The notes under the pieces: generated by a model
The model's database searches: none
Told to the model about the DNA's origin: nothing
The model's input: only the letters and a program-made list of their open reading frames with translations
From: Maribacter spongiicola
GTDB taxonomy: Bacteria > Bacteroidota > Bacteroidia > Flavobacteriales > Flavobacteriaceae
NCBI RefSeq assembly: GCF_004364165.1
Contig: NZ_SOAY01000013.1
Coordinates: 1-64,000, forward strand
Direction: 5' to 3'
Length of the DNA stretch: 64,000 nt
Part shown: one piece after another, positions 16,294 to 26,235 of the stretch
Layout of the letters: the number at the start of each line of letters is the position of its first letter
Numbering within the stretch: the stretch's first letter is position 1
Made by a program: the position numbers and the translations under genes

Positions 16294-18726
16294 TTACTCT
16301 GACCGTAGACTTTTCACCGGATTTACAATTGCCGCTTTTATACTTTGGTAACTAACTGTTACAATAGCCACTATAATCGCCAGTAGTGCCGCCAAAGCGA
16401 AAATGCCAAATCCGATTTCTATGCGGTATGAAAAATCTTCTAACCATTTGTTCATAACAAACCATCCTATTGGCAACGACACCAATATTGCTACACCTAC
16501 CAGTTTTAGAAAATCTACTGTAAGTCGGTATGAGATTTGACTTACAGTAGCTCCCAACACTTTTCTAACACCGATTTCTTTTGTACGCTTTTCAGCATTA
16601 AAGGCAGCTAATCCAAATAATCCCAAACAAGCAATGAAAATGGATAGTAAAGTAAAAATGAAAAATATCTGACTTAGTTTTTGCTCGGCTTCATAGGTTG
16701 TATTATAAGCTTCGTCCATAAAGCGATAATCAAAAGGTTGACCTGGCGCCATGGCGTTCCATATACTTTCAATGGCAGCAATGTTTTTTGCATAATTTTC
16801 GCCATTCATTCTTACTGCCATATTTTCGGCATCAGTATTCAAATGCATTCCAAGGGCACTAATATTGGTACGCAATGAAGTATAATGAAAGTCTTTGACC
16901 ACTCCGATTACAGTATAGTACGTAGGATTTTCTAGTTCTATTTCTTCTGATATGCGCATACCTAAAGCTTCTTCTGCCGTGACATTCATAATAGGCAACG
17001 TAGCTTCATTTATAATCATAGCCGTAGAATCTGATGCATACTGCGGATTAAAATCTCGCCCAGCAACTATTTCCATTTCCATAGTTTTTAGGTAATCTGA
17101 ATCTACCAACCATTCCTGCATCTGAATGGCACTTTCTTGATCTCTTGCTCCCTCTTCAAAAAACGAACTATTTGATCGCCAAGATGGTGTAGGGTAGTAA
17201 TCGCTTAACGTAGCACTCTCTACATAACCCATTTTTGCAACTTGCTCTTTAAAAGCTTTGGTCTTAGACCCTAGTGCTCCTATTTCATTAATTAACAACA
17301 CTTGATTTTTGGTAAAGCCCAAATCTTTGCTCTGTATGTAATTCAATTGTTGAAATACCACCAAGGTACTTATGATTAGAAATACCGATATTGAAAACTG
17401 AAAGATGACCAATGCATTACGTACTCTACCATTTCCTACACTCTCTGTTGCACCACCTTTTAAACTTTTAACGGGAGTGAACCTAGACATGAAAAACGCC
17501 GGATAACTACCCGAGAAAACCCCCAGTAAAACAGTGGCTACTAATAACACCAACCAAAATAAAGGCTGAGTAAACGGAATTGCAATTGACTTACCTGTGA
17601 AGCTATTGAAAAAAGGTAATGCTACCAATGTAATTAGTAGTGCCGCTATTAGGGACAAAAATGCTATTAATCCTGATTCGGTTAAAAATTGAAATATCAG
17701 ATTCGATCTATTAGAACCAAGAGTCTTTCTTACCCCGACCTCTTTAGCTCTCTTTAAGGAGTGTGCCGTAGATAAATTCATAAAATTAACACTTGCCAAA
17801 ATAATCAAGAATAAGCCAATAAAAGAAAGAATGTAAATATTTTGAACACTGCTTGTAGCACTCATTTCTGTGCTTTTATCTGAATATAAATGGATGTCGG
17901 TCAATGCCAATGTGTGATACCGAATATAATTACCGGACGCTGCAAACGACTCTGCCGTCATACCCGGAAAATATTTTTGTGCCCATGGTAACATGTACCG
18001 TTCTAACATGCCTTGCAAGGGTTCTTGAAAATCTTCTGCCGTTACACCCGGTATTAGTTTTATAAACGTAAAATAATTATTACCGCCCCAATTATCTTCT
18101 CTCGATGCAACGTTGCCCGCCATTGCCAAAAACACACTATAGTCATTGAAATATGAATTCTTGGGCATGTCATCTATTACACCGGTTACCGTGTATGTAT
18201 CGGTATTATCTAACAATAAATTTTGACCTAATACATCTGTAGAACCAAAATGTTTCTCTGCGGCAGTTTTGGTAAGTACTAAAGAATTAGTGCCCGTCAA
18301 AGCTGTTTTAGCATTACCAGCAATTAAATCAATACCAAAAAACTCGAAGACCGTTGAATCGGCATACGTTATATGATTTTCTTTAGCACTTGTGGTACCT
18401 CCAACTTTCTTCACATACATACTACCCACGGTTCTAAAACGAACTGAAGATTCTACCTGCGGATAATCTCTTTTTAATGTTTCTGCCATTGGGGCTGCAG
18501 ATTCACCTGCTTTGATTTCCGCTCCGCCAAATTTTATATCTGAATCAACACGATAAATTCTATCTGCATCGGCAAACATTTTATCATAACTAAGCTCGTC
18601 GTAGATATATAGCGAAATCATCAATGCACCAGCCATACCAATGGCCAGACCGAATGTATTTAAGAAAGTAAAAAAGGCTTGCTTCTTTAAACTTCTCCAG
18701 GCAATTTTTAGATAGTTTTTAAACAT
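16294..18726 (-). CDS. FtsX/MacB-type ABC permease 5 of 7 (own promoter region)
   Basis: This 810-residue double-FtsX permease is the longest of the set. Its coupling segments are RAKEVGVRKTLGSN and RTKEIGVRKVLGAT and its tail is NPVKSLRSE. It is isolated on both sides by gaps of over 200 bases and has its own candidate promoter (18799-18814) with a twin palindrome (18868-18906). The next unit's regulatory region lies after its stop, so it may be a single-gene transcript. The leader sequences of permeases 4 and 5 share GTGATTGATGAT-like words as well as the regulatory module. This suggests that promoter and gene were duplicated together. Confidence 0.92.
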   Translation of the reverse strand: MFKNYLKIAWRSLKKQAFFTFLNTFGLAIGMAGALMISLYIYDELSYDKMFADADRIYRVDSDIKFGGAEIKAGESAAPMAETLKRDYPQVESSVRFRTVGSMYVKKVGGTTSAKENHITYADSTVFEFFGIDLIAGNAKTALTGTNSLVLTKTAAEKHFGSTDVLGQNLLLDNTDTYTVTGVIDDMPKNSYFNDYSVFLAMAGNVASREDNWGGNNYFTFIKLIPGVTAEDFQEPLQGMLERYMLPWAQKYFPGMTAESFAASGNYIRYHTLALTDIHLYSDKSTEMSATSSVQNIYILSFIGLFLIILASVNFMNLSTAHSLKRAKEVGVRKTLGSNRSNLIFQFLTESGLIAFLSLIAALLITLVALPFFNSFTGKSIAIPFTQPLFWLVLLVATVLLGVFSGSYPAFFMSRFTPVKSLKGGATESVGNGRVRNALVIFQFSISVFLIISTLVVFQQLNYIQSKDLGFTKNQVLLINEIGALGSKTKAFKEQVAKMGYVESATLSDYYPTPSWRSNSSFFEEGARDQESAIQMQEWLVDSDYLKTMEMEIVAGRDFNPQYASDSTAMIINEATLPIMNVTAEEALGMRISEEIELENPTYYTVIGVVKDFHYTSLRTNISALGMHLNTDAENMAVRMNGENYAKNIAAIESIWNAMAPGQPFDYRFMDEAYNTTYEAEQKLSQIFFIFTLLSIFIACLGLFGLAAFNAEKRTKEIGVRKVLGATVSQISYRLTVDFLKLVGVAILVSLPIGWFVMNKWLEDFSYRIEIGFGIFALAALLAIIVAIVTVSYQSIKAAIVNPVKSLRSE

Positions 18727-18798
18727 GATTTTTGCTTTTTGACGCTTAGACCTTGCTTAGCGTGATTTGATGATGATGATTGACGACAATAATGAGAA

Positions 18799-18814
18799 CT
18801 CTATTTTCATGCCA
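18799..18814 (-). promoter_or_regulatory. Sigma-54-like promoter for permease 5
   Basis: The minus strand reads TGGCATGAAAATAGAG: an intact -24 element (TGGCATG), a 4-base spacer, then TAGA in place of TTGC. It is 73 bases upstream of the permease 5 start, nearly the same distance as for permease 4 (72). Confidence 0.55.
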
Positions 18815-18867
18815 ATTAAATAAACTTCTGATTTTCAATTATTTAAATAAAAATCTAATATCTTAAT

Positions 18868-18906
18868 TGTCAAATATTTGGACAAAATGTGTAAAATATA
18901 TTTACA
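18868..18906. promoter_or_regulatory. Twin palindromic activator sites (UAS pair) upstream of permease 5
   Basis: TGTCAAATATTTGGACA (18868-18884) and TGTAAAATATATTTACA (18890-18906) are separated by 5 bases. Apart from its central base, the second is a near-perfect palindrome. The pair begins 54 bases upstream of the -24 element, identical to the permease 4 region. Confidence 0.75.
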
Positions 18907-18948
18907 GATAAATTCTGAAGTTGGGTCTTTTTATCATAATACATGCCC

Positions 18949-21294
18949 TTATTCTGTACGTAAACTCTTTACAGGATTCGCCCTAGCCGCTTTTAAAGCT
19001 TGAAAACTTATGGTTACTAACGCTATAACAATTGCGACAACACCTGCAATTACAAAAGCCCATATATCTATAGAAATACGGTAAGAATACCCTTCTAACC
19101 AGTTCTGCATTAATAGCCATGCAAGAGGACAAGCTATTAAAATTGCAATCACGACCAGTTGCATAAAATCTTTTGACAGCAAACCTACAATACTCGATAT
19201 GCTAGACCCTAATACTTTACGAACCCCTATTTCTTTTCTACGCTGATCTGCGGTAAAGGCAGATAATCCGAAGAGTCCTAAACACGAAATTAATATGGCT
19301 AACAAGGCAAATATTTGAGATAGGCTGCCGATTAATTTTTCACTCTTAAACTTGGCATTATAGGTATCATCTACAAACTCATATTCAAAAGGAAATGCCG
19401 GATTAAACTTCTTCAACGATGCCTCCATAGCTGATAAAGCCGATGCTGTTGCCATACCAGACTTCGTTTTTACATACATAAAACGTGCTTCACTTGGGTC
19501 ATTAAAAAATATGACCGGATCACTAGACCCGTACATATCACCATATACATAATCTTTTACTACGCCAATTACAGGATAATCCTCTTCTATAGTTTTACCA
19601 ATAGCGCTGCCGTTCCCCATTAATTTTGCGAACGATTCACTTACAATAATATTGACACTGTCTTGCGCGGGATTGTTACTAAATCCTCGTCCTTCAATAA
19701 TTTCCAATCCTGCTGTATTGAAAAAATCTGCTGTAATATCACGTACAGAAACCAATACATCTTCAGTATCTACACCGCCTTGCCAACTTAATCCCGATGT
19801 ATTATTTCCACCGGATAAAATATCAGAATTAATGAGTCCGATGCTTTCTATCATCCCCGTGGCTTTCATGTCTGCTTCTATCGGGTTGAAGTTTTTAATC
19901 ATATCTCCGGTAACAGGAATCTTCACTAAATTTTCTTTATTGTAACCCAGATCGCGCCCTTTTACATGTTGTACTTGTTGGTAGACGATAATGGTACATA
20001 TGATAAATACGATGGATACTACAAATTGTGTCGCTACCAACCCTTTTCTAATAAACGATGCACTGCCTTTAGTTCTACGTGCTCCTTTCAACACATCTAC
20101 AGGTCTAAAAGAAGATAAATAGAACGCCGGATACCAACCTGCTACCAATCCGCATATCAGGGTAATTCCCAGTAGTACTGCTATATGAGTAGGATTGAAC
20201 AGACTAAAATCTAACTGTTTATCTATCATCATATTAAACTGTGGCACCAATAATTTTAACAATACCACACTGAGTACAGCTGATAATGTTGCGGTGATGA
20301 CAGCTTCTGCCATAAACTGAGATATCAAACCTTTTCTTCCTGAGCCTAATACTTTTCGTACACCCACTTCATTTGCTCTTTTTTCACTTCTAGCGGTAGC
20401 CAAGTTCATGAAGTTGATACAGGCTATCAACAAAATAATGATTGCAATAAGACTGAATAGTCTTACGTACGTGATTTGACCTCCTATATTTTTGCCTCCC
20501 TCAAATACCGACCTTAAATGCCAGTCTTTCATAGAAAACAAAAAGGCTATGGTTTCGTCATCTTCCGTTTTCATAGGAAGTATTGCTTTTACTTTCTTAT
20601 TGACAACATTAAAATTTGCCTCTGGAGAAAGTTCAACAAAAGTGTCCGCGAAGTTTCTATCATATTCGTTTACCCATTCATTATCTTTTGCAAACCGCTC
20701 AAAAGGAATAACCCAGTCAAAACTATAGGTTACATTGTGCGGCAAATCTTCATAAACTCCTGAAACGGTATAACTTGTTTCGTTGTTTATTTTAATTACT
20801 TTGTTAATGGCTGAAGTATTTTCCCCAAATAATTGGGTAGCCGTTTCTTGTGAGATGACTATGGCATCTACATCATTTAAAGCGGTTTCTAAATTGCCTT
20901 CTACGAATGAGAGACTGAACATGCTTAAAAAATCTGGGTCGGCATATCTCCCAAATTTATTAATGGATGTTTCTCCTACTTGAAATAAAAAATCTTCTTC
21001 TTTTGTTCTTGCTGCACCTACAATACCTGGCACCTCTTCCTTTAAAACTTCTGCCAACGGACCGGGAGTTGAGTTAAATGTACGCCACTCGCCTTCATAT
21101 TGTTGGTTGGTAGGTATGTAATACACTACATCTTGCTTCTCAAAATTAGCATCGTAACCAACCTCATCTTCTACCCAAAGCAAAATCATGGCAGCACAGG
21201 TAATGCCTATTGCCAGACCAAAAATATTCAACAAGCTATAGCCTTTATTCTTCCAAAGGTTTCTCCAAGCGATTTTTATATAGTTCTTAAACAT
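18949..21294 (-). CDS. FtsX/MacB-type ABC permease 6 of 7
   Basis: This 781-residue double-FtsX permease starts MFKNYIKIAWRNLWKNKGYS. The open frame continues 92 codons further upstream, but that part reads through GC-rich intergenic repeats and into the end of permease 7. All paralogs begin with the M-x-K/R-N-Y-x-K-I-A-W-R motif, so the start at 21294 is chosen. The coupling segments are RANEVGVRKVLGSG and RRKEIGVRKVLGSS, and the tail is NPVKSLRTE. It follows permease 7 after 104 bases filled by palindromic repeats, in the unit that begins with the TolC gene. Confidence 0.92.
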   Translation of the reverse strand: MFKNYIKIAWRNLWKNKGYSLLNIFGLAIGITCAAMILLWVEDEVGYDANFEKQDVVYYIPTNQQYEGEWRTFNSTPGPLAEVLKEEVPGIVGAARTKEEDFLFQVGETSINKFGRYADPDFLSMFSLSFVEGNLETALNDVDAIVISQETATQLFGENTSAINKVIKINNETSYTVSGVYEDLPHNVTYSFDWVIPFERFAKDNEWVNEYDRNFADTFVELSPEANFNVVNKKVKAILPMKTEDDETIAFLFSMKDWHLRSVFEGGKNIGGQITYVRLFSLIAIIILLIACINFMNLATARSEKRANEVGVRKVLGSGRKGLISQFMAEAVITATLSAVLSVVLLKLLVPQFNMMIDKQLDFSLFNPTHIAVLLGITLICGLVAGWYPAFYLSSFRPVDVLKGARRTKGSASFIRKGLVATQFVVSIVFIICTIIVYQQVQHVKGRDLGYNKENLVKIPVTGDMIKNFNPIEADMKATGMIESIGLINSDILSGGNNTSGLSWQGGVDTEDVLVSVRDITADFFNTAGLEIIEGRGFSNNPAQDSVNIIVSESFAKLMGNGSAIGKTIEEDYPVIGVVKDYVYGDMYGSSDPVIFFNDPSEARFMYVKTKSGMATASALSAMEASLKKFNPAFPFEYEFVDDTYNAKFKSEKLIGSLSQIFALLAILISCLGLFGLSAFTADQRRKEIGVRKVLGSSISSIVGLLSKDFMQLVVIAILIACPLAWLLMQNWLEGYSYRISIDIWAFVIAGVVAIVIALVTISFQALKAARANPVKSLRTE

Positions 21295-21309
21295 AGTTCT
21301 CGTTTTTTT

Positions 21310-21383
21310 CCTCCCCCTAGCCCCTCTCCAAAGGAGGGGGAATGGTTTGGTGATTATTATAACTCCCTTCCCTTCGGGAAGGG
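21310..21383. repeat. GC-rich palindromic repeats between permeases 6 and 7
   Basis: Two inverted repeats stand out in the AT-rich DNA: CCTCCCCCTAGCCCC with its partner GGAGGGGG (21310-21340), and CCCTTCCCTTCGGGAAGGG (21364-21383). They belong to the same class as the elements near 23830, 24025, 24823 and 26236. Confidence 0.7.
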
Positions 21384-21398
21384 CTGGGGATGGGATAT

Positions 21399-23816
21399 TT
21401 ATTCTTTTCGTAAACTTTTCAAAGGTTGTATTAATGCTGCACCAACCGATTGGTAACTTATGGTCAGTATTGCAATGGTTAATGCTATTAAACCTGCAGC
21501 TAGAAATATGCCCCAACCGATGGTAATGTGATAGGCGAAATCTTGTAACCAACGGCTCATAATGTACCAACCAATAGGGATTGCAATAATGATGGATATC
21601 AAAATAAGCTTCATAAAATCTAACGTTAGTAGTCGGTATATACTTTTAAATGGTGCACCTAAAACTAGCCTAATGCTGATTTCTTTTTTACGTTGTTCTA
21701 CCATAAAAGCAGAGAGTGCAAACAACCCTAAACATGCTACCAATATGGCGAACAGTGCAAAGCTGTTGAAAATCTTACCCATACGCTCTACATCATCATG
21801 CATACGACTAAACTCTTGGTCTAAAAAGCTATAATTTATAGACTGATTGGGAATGTTTTTATTCCATACAGATTCGATAGATCCCAATGCCTGATTCACA
21901 TTTCCTTTTTCCAACTTCAACGATATGGACCCCAAATCTTTACCAATTACTAAAGACAATGAAGAAATATCTTCTTTTAGAGATTTAAAATGAAAATCAT
22001 CAACCACCCCTATTACAGTAAATAGTTGTCCGTTGTTATTAATCTCTTTACCAATTGCATTTTCTAAGCCTAGCTCTCTTTGCATATTGGCATTTATGAT
22101 GATGGAATTCAAAGAGTCAGAAGCAAACTGCTTGGAGAAATCTCTACCTGTTTTTAGAGTAATACCCAGTGTTTTTATGTAGTCGTAATCTACTCTCCAA
22201 ATTTGGGCAGGTATACCTCTGCCTTCATTACCTTCATCTTCTCTTCTAAAAGTGTTGCCGTTTCTACTGCCACCATCTACTGGTAAATAATTAGATATCG
22301 TTGCCGATTTTACTTGTGGTAATTGTAGTAATTGTTCTTTAAAATTCTCTGCGCTATTTCCTAATACTGCGGTTCCCTCTAGTATGACAACTTGTTCTTT
22401 GTCATACCCCAATTCTTTTTGAAGTATAAAGTCCATTTGTTGGTAAATAATCAATGTGGCTATAATCAGAATTACAGATGTAGAAAATTGAAAAATAACG
22501 AGTCCGCTTCTTAATTTTCCACTTTTACTACCAATGCTTAAACTTCCTTTTAAAACATTAACCGGTTTAAATGCTGATAAATAAAATGCAGGATAAAGCC
22601 CTGCCAAAGAACCTACTAACAGCGCAGCAACTAATACAATTGGAATGAACCACCATGCTGACCAAGGCATTTCAATTGCTTTTGATGCAATAGAATTGAA
22701 TGACGGTAATAATGCCCAAGCCAATAAAACCCCTAAAATAAAAGAGACAAAACTGAACATTATTGATTCGGTCATGAACTGAACCACCAAATTGCTTTTG
22801 TAAGCACCTATAGTTTTTCTAAGTCCCACTTCTTTTGCTCTATTTGCTGATTTTGCAGTAGAAAGATTGATAAAATTAATCACCGCTAACAACAATACGA
22901 AACCGGCTATGGCTGCAAAAAGCCAAACGAATCTGATATCGCCATGCTTTAGACCATCTGCCATTTTAATATCTGAATACAAGTGAATATCTGTGATAGG
23001 CTGAAGCTTATACTCCATGGTTCTTAGCACATCAATAAAATCTGGTGCACGACCTCTTTCTCGTTGTGCGGGAATGATGTAGTCTTCAACAATAGAAACC
23101 ATTTTTTTCTCTAGCTGCTGAACATTTGTATTTGGATCTACTAGAATATAAGTGAAGTAGTTCTGGTTGGTCCAACTTGCATTGGTGTCTTCAATGGGAA
23201 TTAAAAAATCGTATGCTAAATGCGAGTTTTTAGGTGCATCTTTCATAACACCAGTTACGGTATATGGCTTTGTAGGATCATTGTCTAAAATGATTGTTTC
23301 GCCTATAATCGTTCCATCTTTAAAATATTTTGCGGCTTTAGATTCTGAGATAACAATACTCTTCGGATTTGTCAATGCCGTGTTGGCATTACCTTGTTCG
23401 AGCTGAACTTCTAAAATCTCAAATGCTTCTTGGTCCGCAAGTAAAAATCCGTCTTCTAGGTTATTTTGTTTCTCACCAGCTAATCTAATACCACGTTTAC
23501 CTGCTCCAAATATTCCTGTTGTATTAACTTTTCCTGCTTTTATAATTTCAGGAAAATCACTTTGCAAGGCATCTGCAAAAGGTAACTGAAAGTGTGTGCT
23601 TTTCATTACCTCACCTTTATACATACCTTCTAAAACTACACGGTACATTTGATCCTTATTGGCGTAGTATTGATCATAACCCACCTCATTGCGAATGAAC
23701 AATGCTATTAAAAGACATGCTGCTATACCAACAGCGAAACCGCCAATTTTTATAGCGGCAAAGAGCTTATCTTTCTTTAAACTTCTCCAAGCAATTTTAA
23801 GATGGTTTCTAAACAT
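21399..23816 (-). CDS. FtsX/MacB-type ABC permease 7 of 7
   Basis: This 805-residue double-FtsX permease is the most divergent copy at the usual fixed points. The first coupling segment is RAKEVGLRKTIGAY. The second reads RKKEISIRLVLGAP where the others have EIG(I/V)RK, and the tail is QPLKSLRKE where the others have NPV. It is the first permease after the canonical ATPase (230-base gap) in the TolC-adaptor-ATPase-permease order seen in MacAB-TolC-type tripartite pumps. It is therefore the most likely dedicated partner of that ATPase (inference from order only). It is full length with no frameshift. Confidence 0.92.
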   Translation of the reverse strand: MFRNHLKIAWRSLKKDKLFAAIKIGGFAVGIAACLLIALFIRNEVGYDQYYANKDQMYRVVLEGMYKGEVMKSTHFQLPFADALQSDFPEIIKAGKVNTTGIFGAGKRGIRLAGEKQNNLEDGFLLADQEAFEILEVQLEQGNANTALTNPKSIVISESKAAKYFKDGTIIGETIILDNDPTKPYTVTGVMKDAPKNSHLAYDFLIPIEDTNASWTNQNYFTYILVDPNTNVQQLEKKMVSIVEDYIIPAQRERGRAPDFIDVLRTMEYKLQPITDIHLYSDIKMADGLKHGDIRFVWLFAAIAGFVLLLAVINFINLSTAKSANRAKEVGLRKTIGAYKSNLVVQFMTESIMFSFVSFILGVLLAWALLPSFNSIASKAIEMPWSAWWFIPIVLVAALLVGSLAGLYPAFYLSAFKPVNVLKGSLSIGSKSGKLRSGLVIFQFSTSVILIIATLIIYQQMDFILQKELGYDKEQVVILEGTAVLGNSAENFKEQLLQLPQVKSATISNYLPVDGGSRNGNTFRREDEGNEGRGIPAQIWRVDYDYIKTLGITLKTGRDFSKQFASDSLNSIIINANMQRELGLENAIGKEINNNGQLFTVIGVVDDFHFKSLKEDISSLSLVIGKDLGSISLKLEKGNVNQALGSIESVWNKNIPNQSINYSFLDQEFSRMHDDVERMGKIFNSFALFAILVACLGLFALSAFMVEQRKKEISIRLVLGAPFKSIYRLLTLDFMKLILISIIIAIPIGWYIMSRWLQDFAYHITIGWGIFLAAGLIALTIAILTISYQSVGAALIQPLKSLRKE

Positions 23817-23829
23817 GATTTTTTGATTT

Positions 23830-23883
23830 TTCCTCCCCTAACCCCTCCGATACTTCGGCTATGCTCAGCACAAGCGGAGGGGG
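23830..23883. repeat. GC-rich palindromic repeat upstream of permease 7
   Basis: CCTCCCCTAACCCCTCCG and GCGGAGGGGGA form the arms of an imperfect stem. The loop holds the words CTTCGGCTATGCTCAGCAC. A second CTTCGGCTCTGTTC-type word lies at about 23967-23990. Both resemble dispersed flavobacterial intergenic repeats. The 230-base gap contains no gene and no activator palindromes. Confidence 0.65.
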
Positions 23884-24022
23884 ATTGGTTTGGTGATTGA
23901 TTGATGATACTCTATTATCCGTGATTAAGGGATAGGGTTGGTTTTTTGGCTGATTAGTTGTCTTCACTTCGGCTCTGTTCAATGAACATAGCCAATAATT
24001 GATTGATGAATAAACTCCTCAT

Positions 24023-24046
24023 AACCCCCTTTGGGGGCATGGGGGA
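24023..24046. repeat. CCCCCTTTGGGGG palindrome at the 3' end of ATPase 2
   Basis: A perfect 5-bp G/C stem (CCCCC-TTT-GGGGG) is followed by a further GGGGG run. It directly abuts the ATPase stop codon at 24047. On the mRNA it would be an inter-cistronic hairpin. Confidence 0.7.
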
Positions 24047-24742
24047 TTACATCATGGCTCCGATTGCTCGGTTCTGGCTTTCAGTTACAATTTGACCATC
24101 GAATAGATTTACTACTCTATGGGCATAGTGTGAATCTCTGTCAGAGTGTGTTACCATAACTATTGTGGTTCCCTCTTGGTTTAGTTCTGTTAATAGGTTC
24201 ATTACTTCGATTCCGTTTTTAGAATCTAAGTTACCTGTTGGCTCATCGGCTAATATTAATTTCGGATTAGTTACTACCGCTCTAGAAATGGCAACACGTT
24301 GTTGTTGACCACCTGATAATTGCTGCGGAAAATGCTTTTCTCTATGTGCTATTTTCATTCGCTCCAACACCTTCATTACCTTTTCTTTTCGTTCTGCCTT
24401 ACCCATTTTTAAATAGATTAATGGCAGCTCTACATTTTCATATACCGTAAGCTCATCAATAAGATTAAAGCTTTGAAAAACAAACCCTAAATTTCCTTTA
24501 CGTAATTGGGTACGCTGACTCTCTTTTAATCCGCCTACTTCATTACCTGCAAAATTGTAGCTGCCATCTGTTGGGTTATCTAACATGCCAATAATGTTCA
24601 ACAACGTAGATTTACCACAACCAGACGGACCCATGATAGCCACAAACTCGCCATCTTCTACTTTTAGGTTGACACTATTCAATGCCAAGGTTTCTACTTC
24701 TTCTGTTCTAAAACTTTTTTTAAGGTTCGTAATGGTTATCAT
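24047..24742 (-). CDS. ABC transporter ATP-binding protein (MacB/LolD type), canonical
   Basis: This 231-residue ATPase has every catalytic element intact: Walker A GPSGCGKS (39-46), Q-loop VFQSFNLIDELT, signature LSGGQQQRVAISRA, Walker B LILADEPT, D-loop GNLDS and H-loop MVTHSD. It belongs to the family that powers LolCDE, MacB and FtsEX-type permeases without taking part in transport itself. It lies between the adaptor gene (105-base gap) and permease 7, the order expected of a tripartite efflux operon. It could serve all seven permeases, because the coupling segments of the permeases are conserved; that is inference. Confidence 0.94.
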   Translation of the reverse strand: MITITNLKKSFRTEEVETLALNSVNLKVEDGEFVAIMGPSGCGKSTLLNIIGMLDNPTDGSYNFAGNEVGGLKESQRTQLRKGNLGFVFQSFNLIDELTVYENVELPLIYLKMGKAERKEKVMKVLERMKIAHREKHFPQQLSGGQQQRVAISRAVVTNPKLILADEPTGNLDSKNGIEVMNLLTELNQEGTTIVMVTHSDRDSHYAHRVVNLFDGQIVTESQNRAIGAMM

Positions 24743-24822
24743 ATTCCTGTTATTTTTATTGTTATAATGACATTGAGTTTCCTCAAATGTGACAGTTTTA
24801 TTTATTTCTTACGCTCCGACAA

Positions 24823-24849
24823 TTCCCCCTTTGGGGGCTAGGGGCTTTT
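24823..24849. repeat. CCCCCTTTGGGGG palindrome at the 3' end of the adaptor gene
   Basis: The same palindrome, followed by CTAGGGGC, overlaps the stop codon of the HlyD-like gene. It is one of three nearly identical elements placed at the ends of consecutive genes (adaptor, ATPase 2, TolC). Confidence 0.7.
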
Positions 24850-26098
24850 ATTTCAACACTATTCTTTCAGCCTCGCCGAAATTATCATAGTTACTTGTAA
24901 TTACTTTTTCTCCAGGTTCTAATCCTTCTAAAACTTCATAGAATCTAGAATTCTGTTTTCCTATTCTAATGTTTCTCTTAATTGCTTCTCCTCCATCAGA
25001 ATTCACAACAAAAATCCATTGTCCGCCTGTGCTTTGAAAGAAGCTACCTTTTGGCAATAAAAGTGCGTCGTTAGATTCGCCTAACTGTAATTTAATATTA
25101 TAGCTCTGACCTGAACGAATGGTCTCTGGTTTGCTATCGGTAAAAACCAAATCCACCTTAAATCTACCGTTTCTGACCTCAGGATATACTTTTCTTAATC
25201 GTAATGGGAACTCTGTTCCGTTACGTTCTAAAACAGCTACTAAATCTCTTTTTACACGGTCAATATAATGCTCATCGATTTCAGCTTCTATCTTATAGTC
25301 TGTAAGTACGTTAATCTGACCTATGCGCTGACCTTGTGCAATGCTCTGCCCTATTTCGGCATCTAAAAATCCTAATTGACCATCTGCAGGTGCACGTACA
25401 TTTAAGTGATCTAGTCTTTGGTAGACCATACCTAAAGTCTTTTGCATACGGTCTAAATCGGTATCTAACCCTTTTAATGATGTCTCTCGTAATTCATCAT
25501 CTTGTACCGTTTGTACTTTGATAATTTCATGTTGCTTTTGAGACAATTCATAGTTTTCTTTAGATAGTTGAAATGCTTCTCTTGAAATTAATTCATCATC
25601 GAACAAGGCTTTATTTTGCTCGTAGTTTCTTTTCAAACGTTGTAAATCCGTACTTGCTGTTGCCAACGATCTTCTTCCCTCAACCTGTCTTGAATCAAAA
25701 CTCATTTTGGTTGATCTTAAATCATTTTGCTTTAGTGCCAAGTTACTTTCACTAGCTAAAATCTGCTCGTACAAATTCATGTTCTCAAGCTTTAAGATGA
25801 TATCACCTTTCTTCACCATGGCACCTTCTTCTATCAATTTCTCACTTACACGACCACCTTCATAAGCATCCATATAAATGGTGGCAATTGGCGCTACGCT
25901 ACCGTTAATAGTAATGTAGTCATCGAACTTACCTGCAGTAACCTCTGCAATCGAAAGCTTATCTTTTTCTGTTCTAAATGTAGACACAGAACTTGCAAAC
26001 AATAGCTGATACCCAACAAATAAAAGCAGTATACCTAATGCGATATAGCCGAAATGTTTTGGCTTCAATCCTTTTTTCTTTTCTAATTTTATATCCAT
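24848..26098 (-). CDS. HlyD/MacA-type periplasmic adaptor (membrane fusion protein)
   Basis: This 416-residue adaptor has one N-terminal membrane helix (about residues 17-36, IALGILLLFVGYQLLF). A split biotinyl-lipoyl domain surrounds a long coiled-coil hairpin (about residues 105-235, rich in Glu, Lys, Gln and Leu). Beta-barrel and membrane-proximal domains with RSGQSYNIKLQLG and LEPGEKVITSNYDNF follow. It should bridge inner-membrane permeases to the TolC-like channel encoded immediately upstream. It is the only adaptor in the island. If all seven permeases use the channel they must share it; otherwise some work without a channel. A palindromic repeat overlaps its stop codon. Confidence 0.93.
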   Translation of the reverse strand: MDIKLEKKKGLKPKHFGYIALGILLLFVGYQLLFASSVSTFRTEKDKLSIAEVTAGKFDDYITINGSVAPIATIYMDAYEGGRVSEKLIEEGAMVKKGDIILKLENMNLYEQILASESNLALKQNDLRSTKMSFDSRQVEGRRSLATASTDLQRLKRNYEQNKALFDDELISREAFQLSKENYELSQKQHEIIKVQTVQDDELRETSLKGLDTDLDRMQKTLGMVYQRLDHLNVRAPADGQLGFLDAEIGQSIAQGQRIGQINVLTDYKIEAEIDEHYIDRVKRDLVAVLERNGTEFPLRLRKVYPEVRNGRFKVDLVFTDSKPETIRSGQSYNIKLQLGESNDALLLPKGSFFQSTGGQWIFVVNSDGGEAIKRNIRIGKQNSRFYEVLEGLEPGEKVITSNYDNFGEAERIVLK

Positions 26099-26235
26099 CG
26101 TAATCGTTTATTCTTTGTTCGTTGTTGGTTAATATTTTTTCTTTACTTATTTATCTCCAACAATAATGTTGTTTATTAAAATTTCACTTCTTTTTCAAAA
26201 CAGCTCATTCTATGTTCGGCAGTTTGCTTTATTGG

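Noticed and set aside
21295-21570. 92-residue N-terminal extension of permease 6
   Set aside because: It reads through palindromic repeats and overlaps the end of permease 7; all paralogs start at the conserved MFKNYxKIAWR motif.
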